Assembly: GCF_900289145.1 (NCBI RefSeq)
Contig: NZ_OKQO01000001.1
Span: 496,001-560,000 of the forward strand
DNA: 64,000 bases
Reading direction: 5' to 3'
Source: Neobittarella massiliensis (ex Bilen et al. 2018)
GTDB lineage: Bacteria > Bacillota > Clostridia > Oscillospirales > Ruminococcaceae
The notes under the pieces are model-generated. The model saw nothing but the letters and a program-made list of their open reading frames with translations. It ran no database searches and was not told where the DNA came from. Below are positions 59,847-64,000 of the stretch, in pieces (positions within the stretch are counted from its first letter, which is position 1; every line of letters starts with the position of its first letter). A program made the translations under genes and the position numbers.

Positions 59847-61368
59847 TCGTTGCCGGGGGCTTGGTGGTGATATCGTACACCATGCGGCCGATGCCTTGGA
59901 CCTCGCCGATGATGCGGGAGGAGATCTTCTCCAGCACATCGTAGGGGATGCGGGCAAAATCGGCGGTCATGAAGTCGTCGGTGGTCACTGCGCGCAGGGC
60001 GAGCGTATAGTCATAGGTCCTGAAATCGCCTACTACACCCACCGAGCGCTGGTTGGTCAGCACGGCAAAGTACTGGCTGAGGCCCTTGTCGACACCGGCT
60101 TTGGCCAGCTCCTCGCGATAGATAAAATCTGCTTTTTGCAGCAGCGCCACCTTTTCGGGGGTGACTTCGCCCATGACCCGAATGCCTAAACCGGGGCCGG
60201 GGAAGGGCTGACGCCACACCAAAAAGTCGGGCAGGCCCAGCAGGGTACCCAGCCGGCGGGTCTCGTCTTTAAACAGCAGATTTAGGGGCTCTACGATATC
60301 TTCAAAGTCGACATGATCGGGCAGACCACCGACATTGTGGTGGCTCTTGATGACAGCGCTCTGCCCGCCAAGACCTGATTCCACCACATCGGGATAGATG
60401 GTGCCCTGCGCCAAAAAGTCGACTTTGCCCACCTTCTTGGCCTCTTCCTCGAACACGCGGATAAACTCCTCGCCGATGATCTTGCGCTTTTGCTCGGGGT
60501 CGGTGATGCCCTTCAGCTTGGCAAAGTAGCGGTCCTGGGCGTTGACGCGGCAGAAATTCACATCCATATTGCCGAAGATTTCCTCAATCTCGTCGCCTTC
60601 TTTATAGCGCATGAGACCGTGATCGACGAAAATGCAGTAGAGCTGCCTGCCCACGGCTTTAGACAGCAGCGCCGCGCACACCGAGGAGTCCACCCCGCCC
60701 GACAGGGCCAACAGCACCTTTTTGTCGCCGATCTTTTGCCGCAGCTGCTCGATGGCTATCTCGCAGTAGTTCTCCATGCTCCAGTCGCCCACGCAGCCAC
60801 ACACCTGATAGAGGAAGTTTTTGAGCATGTCGTTGCCGTTTTGGGTGTGGTTGACCTCCAGGTGAAACTGCACCGCGTAGAGTTTGCGGGTCTCATCTTG
60901 CATAGCGGCCACGGGGCAATTATCGGTGTGAGCGGTGATGATGAAGCCCTGGGGCACCTGTGAGATATAGTCTACATGGCTCATCCACACGATATTTTCG
61001 GCCGGCAAGTCGGCAAACATGGGGGCAGAGGTATCAAAATAAGTAGTTGTCTTGCCAAACTCACCCACCGGCGCTGCCTCTACCGTGCCGCCAAACATAT
61101 GGGCCATCAGCTGGGCGCCGTAGCAGATGCCCAGGACAGGCACGCCCAGCTCGTATACAGCCGGGTCTATCTTGGGAGACTCGGGCAGGTAGGCGCTGTT
61201 GGGGCCGCCGGTGAAGATGATGCCCACCGGGTTTTTAGCGCGGATCTCCTCGATGGGAGTGGTGGAGGAGATCACCTCGCAGAACACGCCCAGATCCCGC
61301 ACCCGGCGGGCGATGAGCTGGTTGTACTGGCCGCCGAAGTCGATGACCAAAACCAATTGGTTTTCCAT
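59833..61368 (-). CDS. guaA: GMP synthase (glutamine-hydrolysing)
   Basis: Seen: 511 residues. Class I glutamine amidotransferase with Cys82 in GICYGAQ and His/Glu in [11 protein letters not shown] pyrophosphatase P-loop [14 protein letters not shown] dimerisation domain with [12 protein letters not shown] at the end. Known: converts XMP to GMP. The island starts exactly at its stop codon and leaves the protein intact; it has lost its original terminator (now at 50123). GAGGAGG precedes ATG. Leader may hold an attenuator. Confidence 0.96.
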   Translation of the reverse strand: MENQLVLVIDFGGQYNQLIARRVRDLGVFCEVISSTTPIEEIRAKNPVGIIFTGGPNSAYLPESPKIDPAVYELGVPVLGICYGAQLMAHMFGGTVEAAPVGEFGKTTTYFDTSAPMFADLPAENIVWMSHVDYISQVPQGFIITAHTDNCPVAAMQDETRKLYAVQFHLEVNHTQNGNDMLKNFLYQVCGCVGDWSMENYCEIAIEQLRQKIGDKKVLLALSGGVDSSVCAALLSKAVGRQLYCIFVDHGLMRYKEGDEIEEIFGNMDVNFCRVNAQDRYFAKLKGITDPEQKRKIIGEEFIRVFEEEAKKVGKVDFLAQGTIYPDVVESGLGGQSAVIKSHHNVGGLPDHVDFEDIVEPLNLLFKDETRRLGTLLGLPDFLVWRQPFPGPGLGIRVMGEVTPEKVALLQKADFIYREELAKAGVDKGLSQYFAVLTNQRSVGVVGDFRTYDYTLALRAVTTDDFMTADFARIPYDVLEKISSRIIGEVQGIGRMVYDITTKPPATIEWE

Positions 61369-61514
61369 AATATAGTAGCCTCCTCTTGTAAAAAAGGCGG
61401 TGCGTTCCCGACTACCTCGCCATAAAGCGGCCGGAACATGTCACACACAGCACAAAAACGAAGAATATTCCTCATCTATTTTGCCATGAAACAGCGGTGA
61501 ATGCAACCTGTTTG
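61369..61514 (-). promoter_or_regulatory. guaA leader with possible attenuator
   Basis: Seen on the minus strand: a GTTCC...GGGAAC pairing (about 61403-61437) and, overlapping it, a GGC(ga)GGT...ACCGCC stem followed by T7 just before guaA. Two alternative foldings are suggestive of attenuation. No known purine riboswitch match. Confidence 0.35.
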
Positions 61515-62651
61515 CTAGACCCGCAAAAACTTTTGGGTGTATTCCCAATTTTCGGTGGGGATGTGGGGCAGACAACCGGCGAAAGCGGCAAAGGCGGTGC
61601 GCTCGATCTGCTCGTAACGGGTGCCTTTGGCGCCGGCCAAATTGGTGAGCACCGGCAACTGGGCTCTTTTGAGCAGAGCCAGCCCGCGGCTGTTAGCCCC
61701 CAGCACGTGCAGGTATTGGACCGGTGCTAAAACATCTTGTTGGGTGACGCCCAGATAGAGGCACCACACCGCCCGGCGTATGCGGGCGGCTGTGTGTTGG
61801 GGAGAGGTGCCGGCAGCCACCAGACCAGCCAACGTGCTCTGCCCGGCAGCTGCGGCCTGCAGCCGATTGGCCAACCCGGTATCGACAAACGGCAGCGCTG
61901 TCAGCTGCTGCTGACTGGCCATCTGTACCTTTTGGCACAGCGCCCGGTCGAGATAGCGGCTGTCAGCCATTTCGTCGGGGCCCGGCAGTGTGCCGGGGGG
62001 AACCAGCTGCCGGGCGCGCGGGCTGTGGGGATCATCCTGCAGCAGTGTGCGCAGTGCGGTGGCACTGGCGATGGGGCTATCGGTACTTGTGCTGTGGTGG
62101 CCGGCTGTGTTGCGGGGCAGGCACAGTGGGCGGATACCGGTGCCCCCTAGGGCGCGCAGATACTCCAGCGCCAGCGTATCGTTGGGGGACTGCAGTGCGG
62201 CGCTGTGATCGCCCAACTGCGCCGCCGCCTGCTGCCTGGCCCGGGGGTAGGAGAGACCCTGCCGCCGCAGCTGCAAAAAAAGCGCCTGGAAGCGACTGCT
62301 CTCTACCAGCCGTGCAGTCTGCTGCAGAGCGGCCAGATCGCCGCATTCGCTGCCGAAAAACAGCTTGTCCACACCGATCGCGGCGAGCACCGCCACGCCC
62401 CCCTCGGCAAAAAATTGAGCGGAGGAGAGACAGCGGGGAGTGGGGATGCGCAGCACCAGGTCGGCCCCGTTTTGCAGCGCCGCCCGGGCCCGGTACCGCC
62501 AGTGGCAGAGCGCCGGCGCACCGCGCTGTACAAAGTTGCCGCTCATGGCGCAGACGACGGTATCGGCACCCAGTTCGCGGGCCTTTTTTAGCTGCCAGCA
62601 GTGGCCCAGGTGCAGCGGATTGTACTCGCAGATGACACCGAAAACGCCCAT
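61515..62651 (-). CDS. tmcAL: tRNA(Met) cytidine acetate ligase
   Basis: Seen: 378 residues. Nucleotidyltransferase-type start GVFGVICEYNPLHLGHCWQLKKARELGADTVVCAMSGNFVQRGAPA (with the H-x-G-H motif), IRRAVWCLYLGVT and LKRAQLPVL. Known: TmcAL activates acetate with ATP and acetylates the elongator tRNA-Met wobble cytidine in Firmicutes. ATG 62651 follows GGGAGGGG at 5 nt; ten codons upstream in the frame are excluded. Fits with acetate kinase divergent next door (both use acetate). Confidence 0.92.
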   Translation of the reverse strand: MGVFGVICEYNPLHLGHCWQLKKARELGADTVVCAMSGNFVQRGAPALCHWRYRARAALQNGADLVLRIPTPRCLSSAQFFAEGGVAVLAAIGVDKLFFGSECGDLAALQQTARLVESSRFQALFLQLRRQGLSYPRARQQAAAQLGDHSAALQSPNDTLALEYLRALGGTGIRPLCLPRNTAGHHSTSTDSPIASATALRTLLQDDPHSPRARQLVPPGTLPGPDEMADSRYLDRALCQKVQMASQQQLTALPFVDTGLANRLQAAAAGQSTLAGLVAAGTSPQHTAARIRRAVWCLYLGVTQQDVLAPVQYLHVLGANSRGLALLKRAQLPVLTNLAGAKGTRYEQIERTAFAAFAGCLPHIPTENWEYTQKFLRV

Positions 62652-62702
62652 ATGGCCCCTCCCACTGCCAAAAAACGGCATAAATAGCCGGGTTTTTGGC
62701 TT

Positions 62703-62731
62703 TTCACTTGAATTATCATACGAATTATACT
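62703..62731 (+). promoter_or_regulatory. Promoter for ackA
   Basis: Seen: TATACT (62726-62731) with a weak TTCACT (62703-62708) at 17 nt. Confidence 0.5.
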
Positions 62732-62778
62732 AAACTAGAACTGTTAAAAACACAAGACTAACAGGGGGATAGTATTCA

Positions 62779-63975
62779 ATGAAAGTATTGGTTATCAACG
62801 CCGGCAGCTCATCGCTCAAGTACCAGCTCATCGACATGACCGACGAGAGCGTGCTGGCCAAAGGCAACTGCGAGCGCATCGGTATCGGCGGTCTGATCAC
62901 CCACAGCCCGACGGGCAAGGACGAGATCCAGCAGGAGATGGATTTCCCCACCCACAAAGAGGCGTTTATGGCTGTGGTGGAGATGCTCACCTCCGGCGCG
63001 GGCAAAGTCATCGACTCGGTGTCTGAAATCTCGGCGGTCGGCCACCGGGTGCTGCACGGCAGTGAAAAATACAAGACCTCCACCCTGGTCACCGACCAGG
63101 TCATCCAGGATATCTTTGACTTCTCTGAGCTGGGTCCGCTGCACAACCCGCCCCAGGCCACCGCGATGAAGGCCTGCCAGGAGGTGTTTGGCAAAGATAC
63201 CCCGATGGTGGCGGTGTTCGATACCTCTTTCCACCAGACAATGCCCCAGAAGGCTTACATGTTTGGTATCCCCTATGAGTACTACGAGAAATATCACATC
63301 CGCCGCTATGGTTTCCACGGCACCAGCCACCGCTACGTGACCGCCCGTTACGGCAAGATCAAGGGCGGCTTAGAGGGCACCAAGATCATCACCTGCCACC
63401 TGGGTAACGGCAGCTCCATCGCCGCGGTAAAAGACGGTAAGGTCGTCGACACCACCATGGGATTTACCCCGCTGGACGGCTTTATCATGGGTACCCGTTC
63501 GGGCGGCATCGACCCCTCTGTAGTCACCTACCTGATGAACAAAGAGGGCTTTACCCCCGATGAGATGAGCGACCTGCTCAACAAAAAGTCGGGATTTGTG
63601 GGTCTGTCGGGCGTTTCAAGCGACTGCCGCGACCTGCGCCACGCCGCCAATGAGGGCAACAAGCGCGCTATTATGACGCTGGAGATCGTGGTGTACCAGA
63701 TCAAGAAGTTCATCGGCTCTTACATTGCCGCCATGAACGGGGTGGACGCCATTATCTTTACCGGCGGTATCGGCGAGAACGACGCTGTGTTCCGCGGCGA
63801 GGTGTGCGCCGACATGGAGGGCCTGGGCCTGGAGATCACCCAGGAGCTGTGCGAGGCGGCTTCGCGCAAAGACTGCAAGTTCTCCACCGAGAACTCCAAG
63901 ATCGAGGCTTGGGTCATCCCCACCAACGAGGAGAAAATGATCGCCCGCGATACCGTGGAGCTCATCAGCAGATAA
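62779..63975 (+). CDS. ackA: Acetate kinase
   Basis: Seen: 398 residues. VINAGSSSLKYQLID at the N-terminus, GHRVLHGSEKY, VFDTSFHQTMP, YGFHGTSHRY, THLGNGSSI-like CHLGNGSSIAAVKDGKVVDTTMGFTPLDGFIMGTRSGGIDP and TGGIGEND. Known: converts acetyl phosphate and ADP to acetate and ATP in fermentation. GGGGG precedes ATG. No phosphotransacetylase in the window. Ends 25 nt before the window edge. Confidence 0.97.
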   Translation: MKVLVINAGSSSLKYQLIDMTDESVLAKGNCERIGIGGLITHSPTGKDEIQQEMDFPTHKEAFMAVVEMLTSGAGKVIDSVSEISAVGHRVLHGSEKYKTSTLVTDQVIQDIFDFSELGPLHNPPQATAMKACQEVFGKDTPMVAVFDTSFHQTMPQKAYMFGIPYEYYEKYHIRRYGFHGTSHRYVTARYGKIKGGLEGTKIITCHLGNGSSIAAVKDGKVVDTTMGFTPLDGFIMGTRSGGIDPSVVTYLMNKEGFTPDEMSDLLNKKSGFVGLSGVSSDCRDLRHAANEGNKRAIMTLEIVVYQIKKFIGSYIAAMNGVDAIIFTGGIGENDAVFRGEVCADMEGLGLEITQELCEAASRKDCKFSTENSKIEAWVIPTNEEKMIARDTVELISR

Positions 63976-64000
63976 AAGAGACTTTAGAAAAAGCAGCCGG

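Noticed and set aside
50000-59900. CRISPR array, tRNA genes or phage structural genes in the island
   Set aside because: No regularly spaced repeats, no cloverleaf, and no capsid, portal or terminase motifs seen.

Overview
The window is a GC-rich bacterial chromosome segment whose gene set points to an anaerobic Clostridia-type Firmicute: trmK next to nif3, rqcH, tmcAL, formate-tetrahydrofolate ligase, acetate kinase, RodA, a TrkA/TrkH pair and strong GGAGG-type ribosome sites. The family or genus cannot be fixed from the sequence; an Oscillospirales-like gut organism is a guess from GC content and gene style. No rRNA, tRNA or CRISPR array was recognised.

Layout. 0-4 kb: a large secreted membrane-anchored protein with six Ig-like repeats and a small 3D-domain wall hydrolase. 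4-10.4 kb: a CofE-like ligase diverging from a LysR regulator, adenine deaminase, and a membrane GGDEF/EAL protein. 10.5-16.6 kb: one operon with a metallophosphoesterase, a Ugp-like ABC importer (binding protein, two permeases, ATPase) and a tyrosine-phosphatase-like enzyme, which looks like phosphoester or sugar-phosphate scavenging. 16.7-21.6 kb: a 1641-residue surface adhesin with Cna_B/SpaA-type repeats. 22-25 kb: TrkA/TrkH potassium uptake. 25.5-28.5 kb: a MarR-MATE operon divergent from a MerR/BmrR-type regulator, both with readable operators. 28.9-35.9 kb: housekeeping genes (DUF1858, MFS, trmK, nif3-like, rqcH) and two tandem LbH acetyltransferases, the second open in frame with an upstream methyltransferase-like gene. 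36-42 kb: nucleoside salvage (YeiL-like regulator, nucleoside hydrolase, upp, rpiB), tsaB/tsaE and fhs. 42-50 kb: rodA, a Bax-inhibitor-1 family protein, a P-loop kinase, the NAD(P)HX repair enzyme, an AbgB-like amidohydrolase and an aldo/keto reductase with its MerR regulator.

50.2-59.8 kb is an AT-rich genomic island inserted at the 3' end of guaA. Copies of the guaA terminal sequence (the Glu-Trp-Glu-stop codons) occur at 50180, 54366 and 59833, so it reads as two accreted elements. The first carries TnpV, and a controller-type XRE regulator ahead of a nuclease-methylase fusion with a frameshifted specificity subunit (a BcgI-like arrangement). The second carries a tyrosine integrase and a Gabija-type pair (OLD/TOPRIM ATPase plus UvrD-like helicase) followed by a third gene with a HEPN-like R-N-x3-H motif. 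That three-gene defence operon, with a terminator between its promoter and first gene, is the best candidate here for an undescribed system.

59.8-64 kb returns to the chromosome: guaA, tmcAL and ackA. Many promoters with 17-bp spacers (19 bp for the MerR types) and hairpin-plus-T terminators delimit the transcription units. All promoter, operator and terminator calls come from reading the sequence only and have no experimental support.
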